From contig VXBM01000677.1 in NCBI GenBank assembly GCA_013400155.1, forward strand, positions 62,001 through 126,000: a stretch of DNA of 64,000 bases. Reading direction: 5' to 3'. The notes below the pieces were generated by a model, which was not told the origin of the DNA, searched no databases, and saw nothing but the letters and a program-made list of their open reading frames with translations. This stretch comes from Helopsaltes ochotensis (taxonomy: Eukaryota > Chordata > Aves > Passeriformes > Locustellidae). Both the position numbers and the translations under genes were made by a program. Positions 13,276 through 25,200 of this stretch are shown in pieces (the first letter of the stretch is position 1; each line of letters opens with the position of its first letter).

Positions 13276-16200
13276 GTAAGTCCTTTGTTCTGATGGCCAG
13301 TGTTTACTTGCTTGTTATCCTTGTGGCTGCACTTCCTATGGGAGGAGGTTTTCATTGTTGAGCTTGAGACTGGAATGAGGCTTTCAAGAAAACCAAAGAG
13401 TCCACAGAGACCAGCTGCAGGAAGCCGCAAGTTGTAAACTTCTTGGCCAAGAGAAATTCTGGCCGGTAGCAGAATGTGTGATTGCATTATGGGAGGTGCC
13501 ACATCTAAGCTTTGTATTGGGTACAAGGGACAAAGGCACAAATGCTGGCTTCTAAATGGAAGAAAGGACTGTTCCCACAGCAAGTGCCAACAACCTTTCA
13601 ACTTCAGGGTGCACTGGGAGACTTCACATGTTCTTCTGAAACAGGATTGCAGAGGGAGCACAGAGCAGCCAGAAGCTGCACACTAACTGAAACTTCAGTG
13701 TTTAGCAAGCTGAGACTGAGCTGCTTAAGGCAAATAATTTGATGAAGTGTGAAAAAGGCAAAATTTCCTCACCTGCTTATAAAACGGCCTTGCTAGTGGC
13801 TGGTGCTCATCTAATACAATATGGGCTGCTGTGGCAAGCAGTTAAAATTTTCTTTACTAAATATGCTGTAAGAGAAGCAGTGAAACATAAAGGATGGTAG
13901 ATGTATTTGTGCTAAATTTAGAGTGTTATCTTGCACAAATTAACCAGAGAGATGGTAGATGTCCCATCCTTGGAAACATTCAGGTTGCACAGGGTTGAGA
14001 ATATCACTGCTCATTGCAGGTGGATCAGTCTAGGTGACCTTTAAAGATTCCTTCCTACCACTCTATGATTCTACACTGATTATTGTCTTAGAGTTGTTTC
14101 AGTGAGCAGCATGTGTTTGTCTTGTTTTGGTACTTCTGCAAAGCTCTGAATGTCTTTCTGCGAAGCAGTGTAATGTAAGGGGATGTGGAGTTTATACTTA
14201 GTTTCTTTAGCTAGGAAAGCAGCTTGGCAGATAACACTCGACGACTAAAATGTGCTTGCAGGTTTGTGCCCTGACTGGGAGACCTGGGACCCAAAGAAGC
14301 CTGTGGACAATGCTCGGGAAGCCATGCAGCAAGCAGATGACTGGCTGGGTGTGCCACAGGTAAGGTCACCAACACATGGGCTGCCTGTGGGGAGCACAGG
14401 GGCTGGCTTTGGCCTTGTGACTAGGTGTGGTTTAAATTGAGGAAAGCAGGTGAAGCTGCTTGGATGCTTTCAACAGTTATTGTTACTCATGTAGAGTTGC
14501 CTGAGAAAGGGTGCACTGTAATGAAACACACTATTACATTTCAGAACTCTGGTTGTAAGAGTTTGTGTAGGTGTCTCTGCTGAAGGCAGCTGCTGTTGCA
14601 GCCTGTAAGGTAGGAGGAAAGGGCCTATGTGGTGGTGCCTAATCCGTTAGTCCGTGGAGCAAGTTTGTTTTGCTGCATTGAATTCCACAGAAGAAAAACT
14701 TATTGGCTTAGGAAGTCACCTGCAATGATAATGTTCAAACAGAGAGCAATGTATTTACAAACTGGATTATTTTCATGCTGATAAAGTTGGACAGAATTCC
14801 AGAAGTCTCTGAAGTAGCTTGTATTGTGGAAGCAATAGAAGGGACTGGTCACAAGTTTTGCAAGCCTTGCAGTTCAGAGGGTTATGGATTAATAACTTTT
14901 TCAGTATCCATTATCTCCATGTCACTTTTCAAGAGGAACATAACTACTGTTGTCTTGCCTTGATACCATTAAGCTTGTTGCAGTCTCTTGAGAAGCCCTA
15001 GTAATCAAGGCACAAAAAGCCCCCAAACCACACTGAGACAATAATGAGCTTCTTGATTTTCTTGCCTGAGATAATAAATGATGTTCTGTGTAGCAAAGGG
15101 AAAATAAATGTAAGAAATCCCATTAGCATGTGGGAGTTTTGAAATCCAAGTCTGTGTCATAGTCCTGTTTCTGTGTTGACATGTGGTAACCAAGCACTGG
15201 TACAATATGCTTAATTGCACTGTCTTTCAGGTTATTACCCCTGAAGAAATTATCCACCCTGATGTGGATGAGCACTCTGTGATGACTTACCTGTCCCAGT
15301 TCCCCAAAGCCAAGCTGAAACCAGGAGCTCCTTTAAAACCCAAACTGAATCCGAAGAAAGCAAGGGCTTATGGCAGAGGTAAGGACTTGGTGAGCTGAAG
15401 CTGCCTGGAGCAGTAACCTCAGAAAGCTGGGTAGGGTTTTCTGCTTATGTTGAACTTCAGACCTACTGTAACTAACTGACTTCAAAGTTTCACTTGTATA
15501 CTCTTGGTGCGGTGCCTGGTTTCAGAAATACATGGATATAGTCCAAAAGACACTCCTAGTTCTAACATGTAAATTCCCCAGTGTGAACCTGTTCTGCAAG
15601 CTGCCAGCCTCCCATCTACAGCTGGAAGAAGTAGCATGATATGGGGCTAAAACAACCTTGGTGTGGAATTCAGGCCAGCAGTATTGCTGCTGATGGGTGA
15701 TTATCTGGCAGTGAATGCTGCTTGTGGTAAAGCACTCCTTAAAAGAAGAAAGACCTCATCACCTCACTCTCTCTCTGAGCAGGCTCTCAGTAGAGACAGT
15801 TTTCCATTTCCCAGACGTGATGTGTTTTAGAGTGGGCTAATTCCAAATTCCTTACTTGAATGGATTTTGCACATGTACAAAGATGGGTTGGTAGACCTTG
15901 AGACATTAAATAGTGCTGAGCCTTTGTTGGAAAGGCTGTATTTACTGGTTGAAAGGTGAATTTCCTGATTGATGCTTATGAAACTGTAGACCTGTGTAGG
16001 CATTCTTATTTTTAACTTACCTTTTAAATTGATAATTTCATGTAACTATTGATGAGCTTCTGTTCTAGGTTGTGCACAGTCACAACTGAATAAGTAACAG
16101 ATTTTTACCTTTAATATGCTTGGTATGTTGGAAGACATCTCTTCAGCATTACACTTGGCTCTCCATTCCATCTTAATTTTCTTTTTTTTTAAATCTTGGT

Positions 16201-19200
16201 CCTTCAAGATTTTTAGAATGAGTGCGTTTCAGAATTGGGTGTACAAGAGTGAAATGGAAAGAAACAAGACTCTTTTTTCTGGTTTTCTTATTTACTTGGA
16301 TTTTTTTAAACTCGATTTTCCATTGAAACTTAACTAGTGGAATGAAGGGACATGGACTTTATTCATGCACTTAAGAGCAGTTGCTCCAGTCAGAGTGGGT
16401 TTAGGACATATCTGATTTGGGGTTTGTGTTTTGACTGCTCAGGGTCTTCTGCACAGGTGAAAAACAGGTTTTCATGCTTTCAGATAAAGATGACTTTCAA
16501 GTGTGAAGTGGGTCAGTCTTAGCTCTTTTTATTACCCTTTTTCATGTAAGCTCTTCATAACCTCCCAACAAGAGTCTGAGCTGTAGCACAGCACCCTGAG
16601 CACTGTGGGGCTTTGTGCCAAGGACAGCCATGTGTAGAGATGGTGTGAAATGAGCCTGCAGAGGGAATGTAGAGTGCAAGTCATCAGTGGTGCACTAGAA
16701 GTTCTCATTTAACCATCCAAAGCAGACTACTGATAAGATAGTAAAATCTAGAAGATGAAGTGTAGGTTAAGAAAGTGTTGTAACTAATGGTGCCCTGGCT
16801 GAAATTGTCTTCAGAGGAGGATAATCAATCCTCCTTGTGCTTGCAGAAGGTGGGATACTTAACTTGAATACCATATCCTAATGCTTGTAGGATGGACTGG
16901 AGAGACACAAAGCTAATTCTTATCAGTTTCACCTAAATGATAATCCAGGGCTTAGTTTGAAAGAATTAATATGTCAATTGTTAACACCTTATCAGAATGC
17001 TCAGATTTCCTAGCAAAAACATGCTCTTCCTTGCATTACTCTCAAGTTACTGTTTTCTGAAGATAAACAAGTTCAGGAATTCTGTTGTTCACAACCACTT
17101 CCTTTATAATCTGTCAGTTGCACTTTCCACTAATTGTGCTATGGAGCAGTAGTGCCCCGATTTTATGAATCAGCTAAGGAGTAATTGCCTTGGATTGAAG
17201 GGTACATCTGTTTGGACTAGTCTGGAATCAGCAGCTTTGGGAAGTTCTTCCACCCACTCAGTCTGACACCACCATGACAGATGTCACGACCTGGGACTGT
17301 GTACAGGGAGGTGATGAAACCCTGCTGGTAAATGCGTGCTGTAGCAGGCCCTGTGCTGGGGAATAAGGAAACTGATTAAAAGTTAAATGGAAACCACACC
17401 GAGTAACAAGATTTTTATGATTTTAAGAGGTTCCTGCATGCCATTGTACAATGTACACTCTGGCCAGGTAGTCTGAGCTGATTTCAAAGAACATAATAGT
17501 AAATCTGACTAGTATCTGTACAGCTGGGTTTTGAAAATGGAGTAAGATGGGGCAGTACAGGTAAAAATTGTCTTGCTTAAAGTAAGTCTTTTACTCTTGG
17601 CTCTAGACTAATGCCTTCATCTAAAGTCTATCATTACAATTCGGGATGACAGAATAATAATAACGAGACTCCGAGCTTTCTTCAGAGGGCATATAGTGAA
17701 AGTTTATTGAAAGACATTGCTTTTATCCAGTGTTTTGGTACAATCAATATGATTGGTCGTTAGAGCATACACTTCTTTCTAAACATTTTTGCTAGTAAAC
17801 AAGATGGAAAAACACCAGGTGTCAGGAGGAGGAATATTTACAAGGATTGTTTTGGGTTCCTCCTTATGATTTTCCCAGGCCGAAGTGAGAGTGTTTTTCA
17901 CTTGGCTTTCCCACAGGCTCCAAGCTAGTGCCTGAAGCCTAAAAATCTATTTTCTGACCACTGTCAGTCCCCACGAAAGTCCTTCCAAAATATCTCTGCT
18001 GCCTCTTTAGTCACCTGTCCTGTGGTGCAACACACTTAAACATTTAGATATGTGAAGCAGAGAAGCTCCTAAAGAGCAGCTAATGCAAATATCTCACTTA
18101 CTGTCAGCATCGGCCCTGCACTTGCCAGCAGCAGGGGTGATTCTCAGTACCTGTCAGAGTAACTTGCTTTCACCTGAATCCAGATAGCATCTGGGTTCCT
18201 GACTCGATCAGAGATTGTAAGATGAGTTGAGTGCTGGTGATTCAACCGATTTTTAAAAATGCTTGTGTGGTAAGAGAAGGCCTTATTGTGAGCATCATGC
18301 TCTGGGCAGAGGGTAAAGACATGACATACAGGAGTCTGCAGAAACTGATTCTGATGGCTTGCAAAGGAGAATGGGTTGGACAGCCTTTGGGTAGCATCCA
18401 AACTGTCTTCCGGGTTTTGTGGCAGCAGCTAATGAGCTATTCTGTATCTATCTCACAGGGATTGAGCCTCAGGGGAACATGGTGAAGCAGCCTGCCATCT
18501 TCACAGTGGACACCATCAGTGCTGGGCAGGGTGACCTCATGGTCTTCATAGAAGATCCAGAGGGAAACAGAGAGGAGGTATGTACATTAAGTGTCTTGCA
18601 TAGAAAAGTCAGATTGGTCTGAATGCTGTCGTTTTTGCGATAACCTTCATCTTTCACGAGTGAGTTCTTAACAAATAAGTAATCTAAAAAGAAATTGCAA
18701 AATACCATTTATCTAAAGTGCAAGAAGCCTTAAGCTTTTCTTCAGAATTGCCTTTAAAATAAGTCACTACCTGCGACTAAGCAACACAACTCCGGTGTCC
18801 AGTAGTTGTAGAGCTTTAGCTTGATTGGCCAACTACACTCTGACCTGCTTTTAGATAACATCACTAAATCACGGTCTGCATTTACTCATTCTGCAAGAAT
18901 GGCTAAAGCAACTATTTAGATGCCATGAATCATTTTGAGTTAGAATTCTGGTTTTAATGTTTATACAAACTTCTTTTCCAAGTATTCCACTTGATCATGT
19001 TACAGCATTCCAGAAAAATACAGCTGTACATTGGACTTGCTGTCTCCTCATTTTTGGCCTGCTTCAATAGAAAAATTAATAGCAAAGGAAGGGGCTGGGG
19101 TGGGGAGAAGGTGGCTTGCTTCCTCTCTTGTAAAGACAAAACCAATGGGATGTTTTTCCATGTAAGAAGAGGGGGATAGCAAGGATCCCTGATCTCACAG

Positions 19201-22200
19201 CACCAAGTGTCTAACATTGCTGACTCTTGAAGTGGATTGCAGTATCAGAAAAGAATTCAGCTGGCATGTGTAGGCACAGCTTGACGATGGATGTGTTTTC
19301 TCTCCTAGGCAAAGATAACGCCGTCCAGTGACAAAAACAAGACCTACTCAGTACAGTATGTTCCAAGGGTTACTGGACCTCACAAGGTGGGTTTTGTGTC
19401 AATAACCAGTATTCTCTTGCTAGACACACTGCTCTGCTGGTTGTTAACATGAGCCCCTGAGGGCTCCCTGTTCACTGATGGGTAAGAGCCACCCCAGGCA
19501 TCCTGAAGAAAACTTTAATTGATGATGAAGCCTTAGCTCTTAATCTGGCTTTTGGGCTGCTCCATCTCAAGAGGGAAAGAGCTAAGTGTTGGGAAGAAGT
19601 GCATTTGTGTTTGGATATCAAGTGCTACACCTGGGCCACTTTGTGCAACTCATAAAGCCTGTTTTGTTGGTTGTCTCAGAGACACAGATGAAAACAACAG
19701 GTTGTTTCTATAAGGTATCTCTTTGCTGATGGTACTGTACACTGTAGGGATTTTGCAGAGAAGGATTCCTTTCCTTTGTCCCTGGATGCCTGTAGACGCA
19801 GGTTTGTGATGGGTGATCCTGTTGCTTTGATACTTCCTAAGGTGGCTTGCCCCCACAGCCGGCCTGAAAAGATAAAATACTGCCTCTTTATTGCTGGATG
19901 GAGATCCACCTTGTATTGGCACATCCTGATTCAAGTTTCAATGCTAGTGTGCCTGACTCTAATCAATAGAACTTTAAGAAGGTGGCCAGCAGTTAGCATG
20001 GATGTGATGAGGGTTGTGGGATGGATGGTCCCTCACCTCTTAGGGAAAATGTCTTTGTGTTAGGAATTCAGGTGCTTGACTCTGTGCTTGGCTTTATGGT
20101 GATGATCTGAACTCTGCTTTGGGTCTAAGCTGATGCTCTCTGTCTCTAGGTTTCAGTCCTGTTTGCTGGGCAGCACATCTCAAAGAGCCCATTTGAAGTG
20201 AATGTTGACAAAGCTCAGGGAGATGCAAGCAAAGTGACAGCAAAGGGACCGGGATTGGAGGCAGCAGGGAACATTGCCAATAAGTCTACCTACTTTGACC
20301 TCCACACAGCAGGTAAGCAGGATGAGTGATGGTGGAAATCCTGCATTTCCTCAAATGTGAGAACCTAAGGCCTTGGAGAAATAAAAAAGCTGAAAAGTGG
20401 ATGAGGATTTGTAGCCCCATCAAGCTAGCTCATGGGTGAAATAACAGCTGGGCTGCTCAGAAGGCTTCAACTGTGTATGAAATATTTGAAGTGCAGATCT
20501 GAGCTGGGGCAAAAGGGTGCTAACCCTGACCCAGAAATTTGCCATGAATTTGCTGGATGGCAGCAGTCAAGTTCCTGGCTGGTTTCGGTCGGTGGGTCTT
20601 TCGGTGGGTCTTTCGGTGGGTCTTTCGGTGGGTCTTTCGGTGGGTCTTTCGGTGGGTCTTTCGGTGGGTCTTTCGGTGGGTCTNNNNNNNNNNNNNNNNN
20701 NNNNNNNNNNNNNNNNNNNNNNNNNNNNNNNNNNNNNNNNNNNNNNNNNNNNNNNNNNNNNNNNNNNNNNNNNNNNNNNNNNNNNNNNNNNNNNNNNNGG
20801 TCTTTCGGTGGGTCTTTCGGTGGGTCTTTCGGTGGGTCTTTCGGTGGGTCTTTCGGTGGGTCTTTCGGTGGGTCTTTCGGTGGGTCTTTCGGTCGGTGGT
20901 CGGTCGGTCGTCTGTCGGTGGTCGGTCGGTCGTCTGTCGGTCGTCTGTCTGTCGTCTGTCCGTCTTGGAATGTGATATGTTGAACATAAATGTGAAGGAT
21001 AAACTGTGAGCAAACTGTAAATGTGTAATGTGTTCTATATTTAGGTCTAAAGAAAGAATCTGCTGCAGTGTTACTTTGAGTTCATACTTCAGTGATGAAC
21101 CAGTTTCAAACTCTATTTTAATTATTGTAGGGCTACTATCTTCATTAGGGCATCTCCATCACATTATTTGTTACTTGCTATTAGGCCAATGCTGTAGCCT
21201 AGACGAATGAGTCAATAAGATGCTACAAATGTTAATTCATTTAGAACAATGTGAAACTACTAAGGGCAGTTACTTGTAGCATTTAAGCACCAAAATGTGC
21301 TGAATGGCATATTTGAAGTTGTCTTCTGCCTGAGGGAGCTTAGGAATAAAATTAAATAGTGAGGGGATAAAATTATAGTGAGGGAAGTACTATGTTCAGC
21401 CTCCAATTGGGAGAGGGAGTGGTCTGAATCATGTAAAGACATGTCTGGCCTTCGAAAGTGTATAGAAAACTGTTTTTGTTGTACAATGAGTTGAATAAGA
21501 TGTGAGAGGAGCAGGTGTCTAAACAAAAGTGAATACATACAGTCCAGCAGAAAATCCTTGCCAGACCAGCATTTATTTGTCCAGTCTCCTAATCTAAACC
21601 ACTTCAAAGCTCGAGAGATTGAACTGACTAGTAAAGCTGTGGGCTGATATGCAATAAAGGTGCTATAGGATGGTATCCATAGGGTAACCAGGCTGTATAT
21701 ATATTCAGTACTACGTTGTGAAACCCTGTGTCTGGAGCAGTAGAGACAGAGTGATTTCACGGAATGCCACCGTGCTGTCTTGCCCACTCTCTGCTCAAAT
21801 GTTTGATAGCTGTCAGCAAAAGCTGAATGCAGAGACTGTGCCTAGAATTGGCAGGAGAGGATAGCTGGCTGAGCCCTGGACAGCTGGTGGTAGTCTGAAA
21901 CAGGATGCCTGTTGCTGGTGGGGAAGCCAAGGCTCAGCTAGGCTTGTTTCTTTTGCAGGTGCTGGTGTGGGTGATGTGATTGTGGAAGTGGAGGATCCTC
22001 AGGGGAGAAGCCTTGCTGAAGTTGTAGTGGAAGACAAAGGCAACCAAGTCTACCGTTGCACCTATAAACCTGTTCAAGCTGGCCCTCATATTGTCAAAGT
22101 GACTTTTGCTGGGGAGGCAATTCCCAAAACTCCTTGCACTGTTCTCATTGGAGAGGGTATGTTTTTTAAAAATGTATATAAATGTAGACAGCCACTTTTC

Positions 22201-25200
22201 TCCTTGGATGTGATCACAGAATATACTTGGATCATGCCTTTATATTCTTTGTACCTTTCAGCATCTTGGTCCTGTGTCAGTGGGTCACCTAAGTACTCTC
22301 AGGGTAAACCAGTGCTCTCTAACAGTAATATGGCTTTTGTTGCTAGTTTCTTTTCTGCCTAGACTTACAAATGTTAAGCTGCCCTTTGAATTTTTTAAAT
22401 AATTTATGCAGCTATGCAGTGTCTTGCTATTTTCCACCCTCGTTCCTCAAATGATCTTATTTACTGTTTTCCTCCTTAACGGACACCTAATTTGCTTTCT
22501 GTTCCATCCTTACGTGCTCCTATGCTTTTAGATCTCTGCTCATCTCTCCTGAGCTACCCTCCATTTGTGGAATTTTGGACTTCACTGCTAATGGCTTCAT
22601 AGTTGGTAAGAGGTGTGCAGGATACTCTCATGTTTGCTTTTTGTAAGTTTCTAGCCTGCAGCTTGTCCCAGCCAAAAGGATTTTTGGTTTTGTTGGGGCT
22701 GGGGAGGAAAGTTACAAGTGAACTGAAGCTTTGTGTGACCAAGTCAGTGAAACTGGCTTAACCACAAGCTGTCCCACGCAGCTGTGTAAGTGCTCTGCAA
22801 GTTGCTCCCACTCCACGTCAGCCACACTCCTGTGTTCCCACTGAGCTTTCAGAGCTGGCAGATGGCACACAATCCCTGCTCACACTCTCCGGTGTAGGAC
22901 ACCAGGCCATGTTGGTTGCTGCAGGGGTGAGGGGAAAGCCTGTAAGCTGTTGTATAAAGAGTGAAAACCTAACAAGCTGCTTGGCAGACTTGTGCCCCTG
23001 CTGTGTAAGCACGGTATGCTTGGGGAAAATGTGTGTTTGATTTACAATGCTGGGAAGCTGTGGTTGTTTGCCGAGGGTGCTGCTAGAATACAACAGTTGT
23101 TTGTCTCTTCAAACCTCTTGGGTCTCTGGCATTGAAAACCTCATGACAGTGGGATTATGTAATTATTCCTAAGTACGCGTAATTTCTGTAGCCACTCTGC
23201 AGGCCCAGAGAAGTGCTTGCACTAAAGAGGCCAAGATAAGCGTAAGCCATGTGTAACCCTCCTGCCCCACCCTGCTTCAATCTGCAGAGGGCTTGGTGAC
23301 TTTGCTTCTGTGAAAGTATGAACTGTGACAAGCAGAGGGGAGGTTGATGCAACATCTTTTAACGAAGCACAGGCAAAACTCAGCTTTGCTAATAGCAGTT
23401 ATCCCAGTCATGTGCTTCTGAAAGACCAGAAGAGTAATACTGTTCACTGGGGCTTATCTGCAAAAGGGACCCTTCACCCCACACTGCAGTGAGCCGCAAC
23501 ATGAAAGGCGTCAGGAAGATTGTGTCTGTGGCAAATTTCTCTATGTGATAGCTGTGTAAAAGTCTTGTATTGATAACTGGCATTGAATTGGAAAGCAGCA
23601 GAACTTCAGTGTTTGCAATCATTCTAAAAAGTGGTCTTGGAGGAGGTCAGTGTTGCCTGGCTGCACTGACTGCTTCTACCTAAAAGCCAGAGGGCAGAGA
23701 CAGCAGCTGGGCAGATTCCTGTCTGTCTGCCTTAATGCTATAACCTTGTACTAAAAGCTAAGCTGTGGTTGCCCTGAGTCAACATTAAACTAAAAGTTGT
23801 CCCAGGCTGGCTAGGCTACTTGTATGTTGAGATCAGAGACAGTAGTAATGCCTGAAGTTGCCTTGCAGCCTGCAACCCCAACGCATGTCGTGCCACTGGT
23901 CGAGGTCTGCAGCCCAAGGGCGTCCGTATCAGGGAGACGGCCGACTTCAAGGTCGATACAAGAGCAGCAGGGAGTGGAGATCTTGGAGTGACTATAAAGG
24001 GACCAAGTGAGTGCTGGGGTGAATCTGTGCTGTGCGTGTGTTTTGGAGAAGTGGGAGGAGCAGAGCCTGGGAAAAAGGAAGAGCAGGAAGGAGGTGGTGT
24101 CCTGATGGATGGGATCTGTATAGAAAGCCAGATTTCAGAAGGGTTTATTGGTTCTTTTTGTCTATTGAGAAGCTTTTGATATGCGGGGCTGAATAAGATT
24201 GTATCTGTTTTTGGTTCTTTCCATTTCAATGCATCAGTTAGCAAAACTGAGGAAAACTGTACATTTGCCTGCTGTGACCTCCAAGCTTTATGGGTACACG
24301 CTGCATCTTCATCTAATCTGTGGAAGCAAATTGCTCGCCAGGATCTCTGGCAATGTGGAAATCCTTCTCTCATAAAGCTGGGAATGGCCAGAGCAGTATT
24401 CCTGGTGTCACTAGCTGCTTGGGCACACAAGCAGAGGAGGAAAAGAACCCATAGGCTGACAGAGACCATCTGTGAGGATCCATCCCCAGGTCCCTTGGTC
24501 CTGAGCTCTGGATGTGGCCCTGTGCCTGGAGGACAGGAACACAGGCGCTGCTGGCTCATGCAACTGCCAGCAGCAGTCCTTGTGTACTACTCTGAGCCTG
24601 CCACCTCCCCTGCCTGGGGCAGCACTCAAAGGTGCATTGTATTGCCTTTACTTCCTCCACACACACACAGAGCTCTGTGTGGCTTCATGAGGCTGGGGGG
24701 GGGAAAAAGCAACAGATGTATCAATATAAATTTTAGCATATTAAGCTTTTCTTCCTAAATTCTTCATCTTGAAGAAAATGAAAAGTAGGCATTCCCTGCA
24801 TACTTGTGGTTACAAAGTCTGACAAATGTTAAGCTTTTTTGTTTTAACATATGATATGCATCATACTGCAGACTAAGAAAATAAAACACAAAGGAACTTA
24901 TTAAGTCTGGTAACTTAAAATACTTTCTGCTGTATTTCTTCTGGAAGTGTTTGCTGCCTTTGTCCTAGAGGGCAGCTAGAACTAACTTCCCTTATAACCT
25001 GGCCTTTTTTTTTTTCTGGTGGAAGAAATTTATTCTTGCAAGCTAAAATAAATACTAGAAAACATGAACTTGTCTGAAATTGAATTGAAAGCAGGATGGA
25101 AATTGTTAAGTTCAATGCTGAACTGATCTTTCAACAGAGGGCTTGGAGGAGTTGGTGAAACAAAAAGGCTTTATGGATGGTATATATGCATTTGAATATT

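Noticed and set aside
12969..13661. 230-codon antisense frame over exon 2
   Set aside because: It mirrors a conserved coding exon and its flanks. No recognisable protein family or promoter context.
20520..20987. Long open frames on both strands across the minisatellite
   Set aside because: They result from a 12-bp unit lacking stops in any frame plus Ns. The predicted dipeptide repeats are not evidence of coding.
21260..21787. 175-codon antisense frame in intron 7
   Set aside because: No recognisable domain. One or two such frames are expected by chance in this window.
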